Translations under genes and position numbers: made by a program | Part shown: one piece after another, positions 15,907 through 24,979 of the stretch | Numbering within the stretch: position 1 is the first letter of the stretch | Layout: the number at the start of each line of letters is the position of its first letter | Assembly: GCF_001420715.1 (NCBI RefSeq) | Contig: NZ_LJJC01000015.1 | Coordinates: 398,242-462,241, forward strand | DNA: 64,000 nt | DNA from: Heyndrickxia shackletonii | GTDB lineage: Bacteria > Bacillota > Bacilli > Bacillales > Bacillaceae_C | Direction of reading: 5' to 3' | Notes under the pieces: model-generated | Databases searched by the model: none | What the model was told of the DNA's origin: nothing | Seen by the model: the letters and a program-made list of their open reading frames with translations, nothing else

Positions 15907-15921
15907 AACGGAAGGTTCCTG
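15889..15921. terminator. Bidirectional terminator with both stop codons in its loop
   Basis: CAGGAACCTTTCC and GGAAGGTTCCTG pair (one bulged T) around TTTAAAAC. The TAA of the plus-strand ligase and the TAA of the minus-strand IclR gene overlap inside the loop. Confidence 0.85.
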
Positions 15922-16673
15922 TTTCTTTCATTTTTATACCCTAGTTCCTGCGATATATTACCCGCAGTGACTTCCGTCTTTTCTTTAATATAGTCCATAT
16001 TTTGCCCTTCGAAACGGCTTGTTGGACCACTTACCGCTAAAGAGGCGACCACATGTCCCTGATAATCATAAATAGGAAAAGATATTCCGACTGTACCTAC
16101 GTCCTGTTCCCCGTAACTAATGGCATATCCTCTTTGTTTTATTTGCTGTAAATCTTCTAAAAGCGAATGCTTTTCGATCTTTCTATACTGGATAATCTCC
16201 TCCATCACAAGCTTTTTCCGATTATCCTCCATGAAGGCTAATAATAATTTCGGTCCCGATCCAAGATAGAGCGGAGACCTTTTACCGATTCGTGTGTGGA
16301 GCCTTAACGCCCTTGTACTTTCAACCTTCTCGATATAGACTGCCTCATTTTGATGGGAGATTACTAAATGAACCACTTCATTTAGCTGTCCGGCAAGTTT
16401 TTTCATGTGCGGCAAAGCTATTTTACGCAGCTCCAGCTGTTCGGAGACAAGAGACCCCAGCTCGAGCAATTTCAGCCCTAATTTATAACGGCTATCATTC
16501 TCGGTTTCTTTTGTTTTCGTAATAAAACCACTGTATTCCAATGATGCTAACAGACGATATACGGTCGGCTTCGGCAGTTTGGCTTCCTCTGTAATTTCTT
16601 TTAAGCTCAGTTCTTGCCTGCCATCAGAAAATAAGTCAAGCAAACTTAATGCTTTGATAATACTTTGATTCAT
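15903..16673 (-). CDS. IclR-family transcriptional regulator
   Basis: A 256-aa protein. The N-terminal winged helix is visible as SLKEITEEAKLPKPTVYRLL (residues ~23-42), followed by the IclR effector domain (VEKVESTRALRLHTRIGKRSPLY, GTVGISFPIYD). It is the likely local regulator of the minus-strand lysine-degradation genes upstream of it. A KdgR/IclR-type palindrome lies in front of the first gene of that group at 22685. The SD AGGGGA lies 7 nt before the ATG. A dispersed repeat separates it from the lysine dehydrogenase gene, so it may have its own promoter. Confidence 0.9.
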   Translation of the reverse strand: MNQSIIKALSLLDLFSDGRQELSLKEITEEAKLPKPTVYRLLASLEYSGFITKTKETENDSRYKLGLKLLELGSLVSEQLELRKIALPHMKKLAGQLNEVVHLVISHQNEAVYIEKVESTRALRLHTRIGKRSPLYLGSGPKLLLAFMEDNRKKLVMEEIIQYRKIEKHSLLEDLQQIKQRGYAISYGEQDVGTVGISFPIYDYQGHVVASLAVSGPTSRFEGQNMDYIKEKTEVTAGNISQELGYKNERNRNLPF

Positions 16674-16697
16674 TTATACCGTCCCCTTAAATCAAAT

Positions 16698-16876
16698 GCG
16701 TAAGCGCCTTGCACATCGGCGTCCGGATTTCGTAGTGCTCACCTTACAGATAAAGGAAACCGCGCTGAGGTAGCTCACAAGCTGGTGAAATTGGCACTTC
16801 AAATTTCACATGATGTTGACTTATCGTAGGGAGAAGACGGAGAAATCCGCTAGCCGATAGGCGCTGTAGCAAGGCG
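16698..16876 (+). repeat. Structured dispersed repeat, copy A
   Basis: Begins GCGTAAGCGCC and ends CCGATAGGCGCT plus a short tail. It contains the invariant block GATGTTGACTTATCGTAGGG (16813-16832) and an internal hairpin GTGAAATT...AAATTTCAC (16784-16809). Arms ATCGGC..GGATTT and AAATCC..GCCGAT pair. Further copies are at 47.6, 51.3 (inverted) and 51.6 kb. It lies between the IclR and lysine dehydrogenase genes. Confidence 0.9.
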
Positions 16877-16888
16877 TCATTATTAATT

Positions 16889-18046
16889 TTATTTTTCGAT
16901 AGTCTCTAATTCTTTTATATGAACATCCCTCTTCGCCATTTCTTGGATGTACACATCACCAGGAACGATTTTCTCCGGAGCATATACACCTTTTTGCGTA
17001 ATAATGCCGCTCCCTATCATTTGTGCGACGACAGATATCGTGTTTGCAGTCGCTCGTGCCATTGCTGTTACTTGATGTTCTCGATCCTTATAAGTAGTCA
17101 ATTCGTATTCATATTTGGCATTTTTGCCATTTTGCGTTCCTTCAACTATAACCCTTAAAAGAACAGCATCATCTTTTTCTCCTAATTCGACAATCGGCTC
17201 CAAGACTTTTAGCAGAACATCGCGCGGTTTAATTTCTTGTCCTTTTACCTCTACTGTATAATCATTTCTAGTTAAATTTAAATCTACTAAAAGCTTGAAT
17301 TTCTCGGCATGGCCAGGATAACGGATTGTTTTATATTCAAGTGTTTCAAGATTCGGATAGGATAGAGATAATGTAGATGTCCCTCCTGCTGTATGAAATG
17401 CTTCTAGAGGACCGAATTTTTCAAAATATACCGTTTCAATTTCCGATAAAGAAGGAATTTCCTGTACAATACCATTTCGAATGATTAAAGACGGATCTGT
17501 ATAATGGTCACAAACTCCTTCCATGGAGAAGACATGATTATACTCAAGCGGAGGTTCAGGGCGTACCGGGATTCCGCCAACGTATAGTTTGATAGATTTT
17601 ACCTCATCCAGTTTGCTCGCCCCATAACCGGAAAGAATATTAATCATCCCAGGAGCAACACCTAAATCAGGAATAAGCGTTACACCAGCTGCCTTTGCTT
17701 GATAATGCATCTCAAGTACACGATCTGTTGCATGACCAATATGGCCGCCTAAATCTACTGAATGGACTCCCGCTTCAATAGCTGCTTTTGCTACGCTGAC
17801 ATTGAAAGAATAAAATAGTGCATTAATAATCACATCATAGTTTCCAATAAAGCTTTTTAATTGTTCATAATCGGTTGCATCTAAATACGCCGGAGATAGT
17901 TTGGCAGATTTCAGTTGACTGCAAACCGCTTCAGCTCTTTTAATATCCACATCCGCCAAGGTAACGGTTTCGACCCCTTGACTATTAACTAAATCCCGTG
18001 CCGCTTCTTTTCCCATTAAACCTGCGCCTAAGACTGCTATTTTCAT
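16889..18046 (-). CDS. lysDH: L-lysine 6-dehydrogenase (saccharopine dehydrogenase-like)
   Basis: A 385-aa oxidoreductase with an N-terminal Rossmann motif GAGLMG (residues 7-12), then [27 protein letters not shown] and [19 protein letters not shown]. These follow the L-lysine 6-dehydrogenase of Geobacillus nearly residue for residue as I remember it. The reaction oxidises the epsilon-amino group of lysine with NAD+ to allysine (2-aminoadipate 6-semialdehyde, cyclising to piperideine-6-carboxylate) and ammonia. The aldehyde dehydrogenase 68 nt upstream would take the product. The SD GGGGAA sits before the ATG. Specificity is inferred from similarity and context. Confidence 0.85.
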   Translation of the reverse strand: MKIAVLGAGLMGKEAARDLVNSQGVETVTLADVDIKRAEAVCSQLKSAKLSPAYLDATDYEQLKSFIGNYDVIINALFYSFNVSVAKAAIEAGVHSVDLGGHIGHATDRVLEMHYQAKAAGVTLIPDLGVAPGMINILSGYGASKLDEVKSIKLYVGGIPVRPEPPLEYNHVFSMEGVCDHYTDPSLIIRNGIVQEIPSLSEIETVYFEKFGPLEAFHTAGGTSTLSLSYPNLETLEYKTIRYPGHAEKFKLLVDLNLTRNDYTVEVKGQEIKPRDVLLKVLEPIVELGEKDDAVLLRVIVEGTQNGKNAKYEYELTTYKDREHQVTAMARATANTISVVAQMIGSGIITQKGVYAPEKIVPGDVYIQEMAKRDVHIKELETIEK

Positions 18047-18114
18047 GATTATTCCCCTTTCTTAGTTCGATTACTGGGGCCGGATTCACACTCGACCCCA
18101 AGAATTTATGAAGA

Positions 18115-19617
18115 TTAGTTATTATCAATTTGCGCCCTTTGCAGCTTGCCGCTGAAATCAATATAGACACTCTTCCACTCTGTGAACACATCTAATGCGG
18201 CGACACCCGAATCTCGGTGGCCATTTCCAGTACCTTTTGTTCCGCCAAAAGGCAAATGAATTTCCGCTCCTGTTGTACCTGCATTCACATAGACGATTCC
18301 CGTATCAAGATCACGCTGTGCAGCGAAAACTTTATTTATATCTCTTGTAAAAATAGAGCTAGAAAGTCCGAACGTAACACTATTATTCACTTCAATTGCC
18401 TCTTCAAAGCTTTTAACCGGAATAATGGACACAACGGGACCAAAAATTTCTTCTTGAGCAATTCTCATTGTCGGCTCCACATCCGTGAAAACGCTTGGTG
18501 CGTAGTAATAACCATTCCCGAGCTCTTCATCGTTTAAAATATATCCTCCTGCTAGTAAAACCGCTCCTTCTCCTCTGCCGATTTGAACGTATTCATGGAT
18601 TTTTTGCAGAGCATTTCCATTAATAACAGGACCGATTTTTACTCCTTCGTCTAAGCCATCACCTATCTTTAAATATCTCATCCGTTCTAAAAGCTTTTCC
18701 TCCAGATCCTCTTTTACCTTTTCATGAACAATAACCCTGCTGCAGGCTGTACACCGCTGACCGCTGGTGCCAAAGGAACTCCACAAAATTCCTTCAACCG
18801 CTAAATCTAAATCTGCATCATCCATTACAATAATGGCGTTTTTGCCACCCATTTCGAGGGAAACTCTTTTTAGTGTTTTTCCGCATTTCTCAGCAATAGT
18901 CCGCCCAACTTCATTAGAGCCTGTAAAGGAAATAACATCAATATCAGGGTGCTCTACCATCGCTGTCCCTACTTTGGAGCCAGATCCACAAACTAGATTG
19001 ATAACTCCTTTTGGCAATCCCGCTTCATCAAAAATATTAATCAATTCTCTAGCCATCAGTGGTGTTTCCGTTGCAGGCTTCCAAATCACAGCATTCCCAG
19101 CCACAATAGCAGGAAACGACTTCCACGTTGCTATCGCAATCGGGAAATTCCACGGTGTAATAATACCGACAATTCCAACTGGCACACGAATACTCATCGC
19201 AAATTTATCCTTCAATTCGGAAGGAGTCGTATTTCCGAACAATCGCCTTCCCTCGCCTGCCATATAGAAGGCCATATCGATTCCTTCTTGTACCTCTCCG
19301 CGAGCCTCCTCAATCACCTTTCCCATTTCCATCGTTAAAATCTGCGCCAGTTTTTCCTTACGTTCTTTTAACAGCAACCCAACACGATACAGAACTTCCG
19401 CCCTTTGCGGTGCTGGAACTAGTGCCCATTGCTTTTGGGCTCTTTTCGCAGCGACAACCGCCTTATCCACATCTTCAGCCGTTGATAATAAAACTTCCCC
19501 AAGTGTTTCACCATTCGCAGGATTTTTAATTGGAGCATACTGTTCCTTTTCTGATACTACCCACTCACCATCTATAAAATTATCCACCGTAATACCATTT
19601 GTTATTTTTCTAGTCAT
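18115..19617 (-). CDS. Aldehyde dehydrogenase, likely 2-aminoadipate semialdehyde dehydrogenase
   Basis: A 500-aa NAD(P)-dependent ALDH. It has the cofactor region IITPWNFPIAIATWK (~152-166), the general base Glu in LEMGGKN (~255), the catalytic Cys in GQRCTACSR (~289), and a C-terminal block TTGAEIHLPFGGTKGTGNGHRDSG. That last block resembles the ALDH7/antiquitin enzymes that oxidise 2-aminoadipate semialdehyde. Directly upstream of lysine 6-dehydrogenase, it would give 2-aminoadipate. The SD AAAGGGG is 9 nt from the ATG. A 188-bp gap to the preceding ThDP gene may hold a second promoter. Confidence 0.85.
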   Translation of the reverse strand: MTRKITNGITVDNFIDGEWVVSEKEQYAPIKNPANGETLGEVLLSTAEDVDKAVVAAKRAQKQWALVPAPQRAEVLYRVGLLLKERKEKLAQILTMEMGKVIEEARGEVQEGIDMAFYMAGEGRRLFGNTTPSELKDKFAMSIRVPVGIVGIITPWNFPIAIATWKSFPAIVAGNAVIWKPATETPLMARELINIFDEAGLPKGVINLVCGSGSKVGTAMVEHPDIDVISFTGSNEVGRTIAEKCGKTLKRVSLEMGGKNAIIVMDDADLDLAVEGILWSSFGTSGQRCTACSRVIVHEKVKEDLEEKLLERMRYLKIGDGLDEGVKIGPVINGNALQKIHEYVQIGRGEGAVLLAGGYILNDEELGNGYYYAPSVFTDVEPTMRIAQEEIFGPVVSIIPVKSFEEAIEVNNSVTFGLSSSIFTRDINKVFAAQRDLDTGIVYVNAGTTGAEIHLPFGGTKGTGNGHRDSGVAALDVFTEWKSVYIDFSGKLQRAQIDNN

Positions 19618-19805
19618 GTATTGTGACCCCTTTCTATAAACATTTGGAAATACTTCATTTGTTTTAAGAGTCGTAAACTCTGTTTGTTTTTGTACACGGA
19701 AACATTTATAAGATTAAAAATGATAAACCTCTATAAGAATAGATGCCCGAAACTAAATCTGTTTTGGGATTTATAACAATTTACAAACTCAAAAATAGAG
19801 CCATT

Positions 19806-21470
19806 CTATTTTTTCAAACGGATTTGCTGAATTGTTTTGGATACGGATATTTGTTCCGGATCCATTTCTATTTCAATGACCGTCGGTAAATTAGCTTTCA
19901 TCGCACAGCGTATTGCTTCTTCAAATTCAGCAGCCGTAGTAGTTTTTACTCCGTTAGCATTTAGAGATTTAGCCAGCGCAGCGAAATCAATATTTCCTAA
20001 GTCGGTGCCAATCACTTTTTCCGGATAATTCATTTCTTGATGCATCCGAATCGTTCCATACATGCGATTATTAAATACAAGGCTAATCACGGGTATGTTG
20101 TAGCGTGCAGCCGTTTCTAGCTCTTGGACCGTCATCATCATCCCGCCGTCGCCTGATAGAGACACTACCAATCGATTAGGAAGGGCTATAGCCGCTCCGA
20201 TGGCTGCCGGCAAACCATATCCCATGGCACCTGAGGTTGGGCCTATATAGGTTTTCTTTTGTTTAAATGGATAGTATAAATGGAGCCATCCAGCGAAATT
20301 GCCCGCATCGTTCGTAATGATTGCATCCTCTGGCAGCAGTTTTTGCAGCAGATAGATGACATCCTCATTTGTTAGCTTTTCACTGTTTGCTTTTCTCTTT
20401 ATTTCTGAAGTTTGATGATACCTTTGATTGCATTTCTCCGCCCATTCCTCCCATTCGGGTTGAATATCTATGGACAACATGGAGATTAAGGCCTCCTTTG
20501 CATCTGAAACGATGCCTAGCATAGGCTGGAAGACCCTCCCTAATGTTTGATCATTAATATCAATGTGAATCAGTGCTTGGTCCCGGCTGATTATGGAATA
20601 ATCTTGTGTGGTGACCTCTGAAAGTCTTGTTCCAATTGCTAAAATGACATCTGCCTCTTTTGTCGTTGCTAACACATCTTTGGGTGTTCCAAGCCCCAAA
20701 TGTCCTGCGTACAAGGGATGATGATTTGGAAACACATCATGCCGACGAAAAGCTGCCATCACTGGTATATGGAACTTTTTCACAAATTCAAGGAGCTCTT
20801 GTTCCCCTTCCGAAGAAATGACTCCCCCGCCAGCAATTATTAGTGGACGTTTAGCTTTTTGCAGGATCATTTGCATTTCATCTATTTCATTTTGATTAGG
20901 GGACGGCCTCGGTTTCTGCACCTTCGGGTGAAAGGTCATTTTGCTTTTTTCCTTGAGTAAATCTTCTGGTAATGAGATGACAACAGGACCCGGCCTGCCT
21001 GATTGAGCTATTCGGAAAGCTCTTTGGACCAGCTCTGGAACCCGGTCAACATCTTTAATTTCGACGGTCCATTTAGCGATATGCCCGAAGAATTGATCGA
21101 GATCAACCTCTTGGAATCCCTCTCTTCCGCGAAATTTACTATGCACCTGTCCTAAAAACACGACCATCGGGGTGGAGTCCTGATATGCAGTATGTACTCC
21201 AATTGCTAAATTTGCCCCACCAACTCCACGTGTTGCCATCACCACTCCGGGCTTTTTCGATGCCTTTGCATATCCTTCCGCCATAAAAGACGCCCCGCCT
21301 TCATGTCTAGCCGTTATTAATTCAATGGACGGTTCATCGTAAATAGCATCAAGCAATGGAAGATAGCTTTCACCAGGAACACAAAACACTTTTACGACAT
21401 CTTCAATTTTCAAACATTCCGTTATTGCTTGTGCCCCGTTCATTTCTTGTGTTTCAGCTATCTGAGACAT
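19806..21470 (-). CDS. Thiamine-diphosphate-dependent enzyme (acetolactate synthase-like)
   Basis: A 554-aa protein. The activating Glu lies in ARHEGGASFMAEGYAK (~residues 54-69), and the ThDP/Mg motif runs from SGDGGMMMTVQELETAARY to FNNRMYG (~437-468). It resembles IlvB-type enzymes, but no regulatory subunit and no branched-chain genes are present. It overlaps the aminotransferase by 17 nt, so the two are co-expressed. In the lysine context it may decarboxylate the 2-oxo acid made by the aminotransferase, for example 2-oxoadipate to glutarate semialdehyde. That step is inference; acetolactate or another carboligation remains possible. The SD GAGGTG lies inside the upstream gene. Confidence 0.75.
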   Translation of the reverse strand: MSQIAETQEMNGAQAITECLKIEDVVKVFCVPGESYLPLLDAIYDEPSIELITARHEGGASFMAEGYAKASKKPGVVMATRGVGGANLAIGVHTAYQDSTPMVVFLGQVHSKFRGREGFQEVDLDQFFGHIAKWTVEIKDVDRVPELVQRAFRIAQSGRPGPVVISLPEDLLKEKSKMTFHPKVQKPRPSPNQNEIDEMQMILQKAKRPLIIAGGGVISSEGEQELLEFVKKFHIPVMAAFRRHDVFPNHHPLYAGHLGLGTPKDVLATTKEADVILAIGTRLSEVTTQDYSIISRDQALIHIDINDQTLGRVFQPMLGIVSDAKEALISMLSIDIQPEWEEWAEKCNQRYHQTSEIKRKANSEKLTNEDVIYLLQKLLPEDAIITNDAGNFAGWLHLYYPFKQKKTYIGPTSGAMGYGLPAAIGAAIALPNRLVVSLSGDGGMMMTVQELETAARYNIPVISLVFNNRMYGTIRMHQEMNYPEKVIGTDLGNIDFAALAKSLNANGVKTTTAAEFEEAIRCAMKANLPTVIEIEMDPEQISVSKTIQQIRLKK

Positions 21471-22644
21471 TTGCCTTCACCTCTAGTTTTAGAGTTTTCA
21501 TTCGCTCCACTGCCTCTGTTAACCGTGCGGAAGGGACGGTTAAGGCGATGCGAAAATATCCTTCTCCTGATCGCCCAAATGCATTTCCGGGTGTTATAAT
21601 CACACCTGTTTCTTCGAGGACTTTTTCGGCAAACTCTTGAGAGGAATATCCTTTCGGAACGGGTGCCCATATGAAAAAGGAGCCTCTTGGTTTTTCTACT
21701 TGTATTCCAATGTTTCGCAGTGCTTCTACCACTTTTTCACGGCGCTCGTGATAGATGCGGTTATTTTGTTCAACGGTAGTGTAATCACTTTTCAATGCTT
21801 CTGCCGCTGCTTTTTGAATCGGAAGAAATTGGCTTGTATCCGTGTTACTTTTTACGATGGATAGAGCACGGATAATATCTCGATTACCAACCACGTACCC
21901 AATCCGCCAGCCTGTCATATTGAAGCTTTTGGATAAGGAACCAAATTCGACTGCGACTTCTTTTGCGCCGGGAACCTGGAGAATGCTTGGTGCTTTATAT
22001 CCGTCAAAGGTTACTAAATTGTATGCAGAGTCATGGACGATACCAATTTTATGTTCCTTCGCAAAATGAACAGCTTCTTCTAAGACATTGATTTCCACCG
22101 TCGCTGCAGTTGGATTGCCAGGGTAGTTTAAAAACATGAGCTTTGCTTGTTTTTTATGTTGATTGGATACCTTTGAGTAGTCGGGACGATAGTTTTGGTC
22201 CGGAATTAGCGGAAGATCTACACACTCCCCACCGGAAAGATAGGCAGCCGTATGATACACCGGATAGCCCGGATCAGGGATTAAGACAACATCTCCAGGG
22301 TCAATCATTGCCGGAACAATATGAGCGATGCCTTCCTTGGAACCGATAAGAGTTAAAATTTCGGTATCGGGATCTAAATCGACTTGATAGTGATTTTTAT
22401 AGAATAAGGCGACTGCTTCGCGAAATTCTTGGCATCCTGCATATCCTGAGTACTTAAAATTAAGCGGATTGGCTAACTCCTTTGTAAGTCTTTCCACAAT
22501 AAAATCGGGTGTCGGCAAATCTGGAGCCCCAATTCCTAAATCAATAATGTCCATTCCTTTTTCATGAAGCCGCTTTTTCTTTTCATCAATGACGGAGAAT
22601 AAATACGGCGGCAGTCCCTGCACACGCTTCGAAACAAAAGCCAT
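21454..22644 (-). CDS. Class I/II PLP-dependent aminotransferase (2-aminoadipate/DapL-like)
   Basis: A 396-aa fold-type I aminotransferase. Visible motifs are DLGIGAPDLPTPDFI (~34-48), NYPGNPTAA (~168-176), the PLP-lysine SLSKSFNMTGWRIGYVVG (~236-253), and the C-terminal Arg in GYFRIALT. It is similar to LL-diaminopimelate and related aminotransferases. As first gene of the group with ALDH and lysine dehydrogenase, conversion of 2-aminoadipate to 2-oxoadipate is the best guess. The start has AAGGGGG 9-10 nt upstream. An IclR-type palindrome overlaps its promoter region. Confidence 0.82.
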   Translation of the reverse strand: MAFVSKRVQGLPPYLFSVIDEKKKRLHEKGMDIIDLGIGAPDLPTPDFIVERLTKELANPLNFKYSGYAGCQEFREAVALFYKNHYQVDLDPDTEILTLIGSKEGIAHIVPAMIDPGDVVLIPDPGYPVYHTAAYLSGGECVDLPLIPDQNYRPDYSKVSNQHKKQAKLMFLNYPGNPTAATVEINVLEEAVHFAKEHKIGIVHDSAYNLVTFDGYKAPSILQVPGAKEVAVEFGSLSKSFNMTGWRIGYVVGNRDIIRALSIVKSNTDTSQFLPIQKAAAEALKSDYTTVEQNNRIYHERREKVVEALRNIGIQVEKPRGSFFIWAPVPKGYSSQEFAEKVLEETGVIITPGNAFGRSGEGYFRIALTVPSARLTEAVERMKTLKLEVKANVSDS

Positions 22645-22684
22645 TACCCGTTCCCCCTTTCCATTCCTTTTCCTGTCATTTCAT

Positions 22685-22707
22685 TATATGAAACTAGGTT
22701 TCATATA
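22685..22707. promoter_or_regulatory. Putative IclR/KdgR-type operator
   Basis: Perfect palindrome TATATGAAAC-TAG-GTTTCATATA. The TGAAAC-N3-GTTTCA core is the known KdgR-type motif of the IclR family. On the minus strand it overlaps a TATAAT -10, about 41 nt before the aminotransferase start, so bound repressor would block transcription. The likely ligand is the IclR protein encoded at 15903-16673. Confidence 0.7.
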
Positions 22708-22720
22708 TGACTAAAACAAA

Positions 22721-22762
22721 GGGACGTTTCTCTTGTTTCTTAAGAAACAAGAGAAACGTCCC
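22721..22762 (-). terminator. Perfect 42-bp palindrome, terminator of 22768-23061 gene
   Basis: Every base of GGGACGTTTCTCTTGTTTCTT pairs with the mirrored half, with no loop bases; on the minus strand it is followed by TTTGTTTT. It ends the small gene just upstream and insulates the aminotransferase operon. Confidence 0.75.
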
Positions 22763-22767
22763 CGTGT

Positions 22768-23061
22768 TTACTCCTCCCATCTAAGAAAGACCCAATAATC
22801 CAACATATCAATGCGGAACGATGTTGGAATGAATACAAATTCTTCCCTGGTGCTTTGGATGCTTGGATATTTGGAAGCAACCTCGTGAAATGCCTTGCTT
22901 AAAATGCCCTTTTCTTTTTCAGTTGGTTGATCATCAAAATATGCAACCCAAAGCAAGGAATTATAGTCATTTCTGACGGTGAGGCCTCTTAATTTTTTTG
23001 GTATTGAACCGATTAATGCTGACTGGGCAGATAATAGCAGCTCATCTTTATCAATGGACAT
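22768..23061 (-). CDS. Hypothetical protein, 97 aa
   Basis: I do not recognise the family. It is a soluble mixed alpha/beta protein with DYNSLLWVAYFDDQPTEKE in the middle and DMLDYWVFLRWEE at the end; the aromatic-rich compact shape resembles small immunity-like or phage-defence partner proteins, but that is only an impression. The ATG at 23061 has AGGTG 6 nt upstream; ATG 23067 and GTG 23070 overlap that SD. A terminator follows. Confidence 0.6.
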   Translation of the reverse strand: MSIDKDELLLSAQSALIGSIPKKLRGLTVRNDYNSLLWVAYFDDQPTEKEKGILSKAFHEVASKYPSIQSTREEFVFIPTSFRIDMLDYWVFLRWEE

Positions 23062-23127
23062 ATTCATCACCTGTACAATTTGGATTTAACTTAATAATTC
23101 TCGTAGATAGACTATTTTTCCTCTAGT

Positions 23128-24459
23128 TTAGTAGGATTGTTTGATGGGCTTTCGTAAAATGATGCTTACACCAATTTTTCTGCAGATGGTAATATAGTGC
23201 AAAAGCATTAGCAATAAGGAGCTTGTGTTCATGGCAAGGATAATTCCAATCATTTGATAATGAGGATTGGATCCTAAGATATACATGATGACAAACATAA
23301 CAATCGTCGCCCAAATATAGTGAATGAGAGAATCTGTTATTAGCCCTATTCCAATTAAGAAAGCCTGTAAAGGAATGACAAAATAATGAAAGAGGAAATA
23401 GGGCCATAATAACTGTAAATAAAGGGGCGCCAATGCTGATTTAAAAAACAAATGAGTTAAGGGCTCTGCAAAGTAGTGAAAAATAATGACCGCTGGCACC
23501 CCATAGAGAAATGTCATAAACATTATTTGTTGCAAAAGTTTTTGCAGCCTTACAAAATCCTTTTTGGCATACGCCTCCGAGACGGTCGGAATAAGTACCG
23601 TTGAAAATGAATGTGCAATAAATGCAGGAAAAAATCCGATACTGAAAGCTACACCCGTTACAATACCAAAATGCTCCAATGCAACCGTTCCCGTCAACCC
23701 GGCTTTCACCAATGCAGCCTTAATTAAAAATGGTTGAATAGCATGTGCAATGGAGTGGGAAATTCTCATTCCTGTTGTCGGTAAGGATACAGACAGCAAG
23801 CTTTTTCGAACATTCTTTCCGCTTAATCGGATATTTCCCTTATTTTTTTTCATATACTTCATTTGCACATAAAATTGCTGCAACAGGTAAATAAGAACAA
23901 TGATCTCACTTCCGACCAAAGCACATAAAGCAATTAAAATGGATACGTTAAGATCAAATTGGAATAAATGATAAATCAAAACAAGCAATATCAGCTGAGC
24001 AAATTTTCGTGTGAAATTTGCAACTGCAATTTTCCCCATATGCTGAACACCCATGAAATAGCCTCGAGCGATGGATGAAAACGAGGTAATCGGTATCAAG
24101 ATAATAACTAGCAGCCGTATATAGGGATGATATTGATTGAAGACTGGAATAATAGGCAGCACACAAATGGTGACAATTGTTAAAACGATTGTAAAAAAAG
24201 CGGAAAATCGGATTCCGTGCCGCAGCATGCTAGCATGATATTTTTCCTCTTTTTCCGCAATATATTTTGAAATAGAAACGGTAAGCTCCATACTGGCTAA
24301 TACCACCACAAAAAAGACTAACGGCAAAATGGACATGTATAATCCCATCCCGACGCCGCCAAGCTCTTTTGCCAGTACCATATTAACTAAAAACTCAATA
24401 CACTCTCCCAAAAAGGCCACAACCGCTAATACAAATATTCCTTTAAAAAAAGAACGCAT
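23128..24459 (-). CDS. MOP-superfamily flippase (SpoVB/YkvU/MurJ-like)
   Basis: A 443-aa protein with about 12-14 transmembrane segments and the polysaccharide-biosynthesis/SpoVB fold. It starts FFKGIFVLAVVAFLGECIEF and contains the PTTGMRISHSIAHAIQPFLI segment typical of SpoVB relatives near residue 225. It probably flips lipid-linked saccharide or peptidoglycan precursors during sporulation, as SpoVB and YkvU do. The SD AAAGGAGAG lies 6 nt before the ATG. It appears monocistronic. Confidence 0.85.
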   Translation of the reverse strand: MRSFFKGIFVLAVVAFLGECIEFLVNMVLAKELGGVGMGLYMSILPLVFFVVVLASMELTVSISKYIAEKEEKYHASMLRHGIRFSAFFTIVLTIVTICVLPIIPVFNQYHPYIRLLVIILIPITSFSSIARGYFMGVQHMGKIAVANFTRKFAQLILLVLIYHLFQFDLNVSILIALCALVGSEIIVLIYLLQQFYVQMKYMKKNKGNIRLSGKNVRKSLLSVSLPTTGMRISHSIAHAIQPFLIKAALVKAGLTGTVALEHFGIVTGVAFSIGFFPAFIAHSFSTVLIPTVSEAYAKKDFVRLQKLLQQIMFMTFLYGVPAVIIFHYFAEPLTHLFFKSALAPLYLQLLWPYFLFHYFVIPLQAFLIGIGLITDSLIHYIWATIVMFVIMYILGSNPHYQMIGIILAMNTSSLLLMLLHYITICRKIGVSIILRKPIKQSY

Positions 24460-24945
24460 ACTGTCTCTCCTTTTGTTACGCTATCAATTAAGGATCTTTT
24501 CTTAAAAACTTTCAAATATGATGGGTACTTTTAAAGAAAAGATTCCTCACAAACATACTGCTTTTAGGATTTTCCTAAGAAAAACAGAATCTTGAAAAAA
24601 GCCATATTAAAGGATATGAGACAAGTCCTCGGAATATATGTAAAGATTTATTTTTTTTGAAACTATTAATTCGTTCTATGATAAAAATAGATGCAAAACG
24701 AGCAATTTGATAACATTTTTTTGATAGATTTATATTCAAATATATTTTTATAACCAGCTAGTTTACATAATATTATCATTTTTAAAAAGTATGATGGTTT
24801 ACACTGAAAAGTTAGCTTGGTATTTCCCCCAATGGCACGAAATAGATGGTAAACGGACCGAAAACACCACTGAACAGAGGGACTCAGGACTATAATAGAA
24901 AAAATTCCGCAGACTTAGTCAAGCAGGACCTAATACACAATTTAA
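24460..24945. other. Non-coding interval
   Basis: AT-rich, about 490 bp. I find no ORF with an SD, no structured RNA and no repeat; it holds only the promoter region of the minus-strand flippase gene. Confidence 0.5.
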
Positions 24946-24975
24946 AGAAAAAAGCACAAAGGAATCTCCTTTGTA
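24946..24975 (-). terminator. Rho-independent terminator of SDR gene
   Basis: On the minus strand ACAAAGGAG-A-TTCCTTTGT followed by GCTTTTTTC. Confidence 0.85.
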
Positions 24976-24979
24976 CCTG

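Noticed and set aside
19806-21470. Acetolactate synthase IlvB for branched-chain synthesis
   Set aside because: No ilvN, ilvC or leu genes nearby; it is coupled to an aminotransferase in a lysine-degradation context. Not fully excluded.
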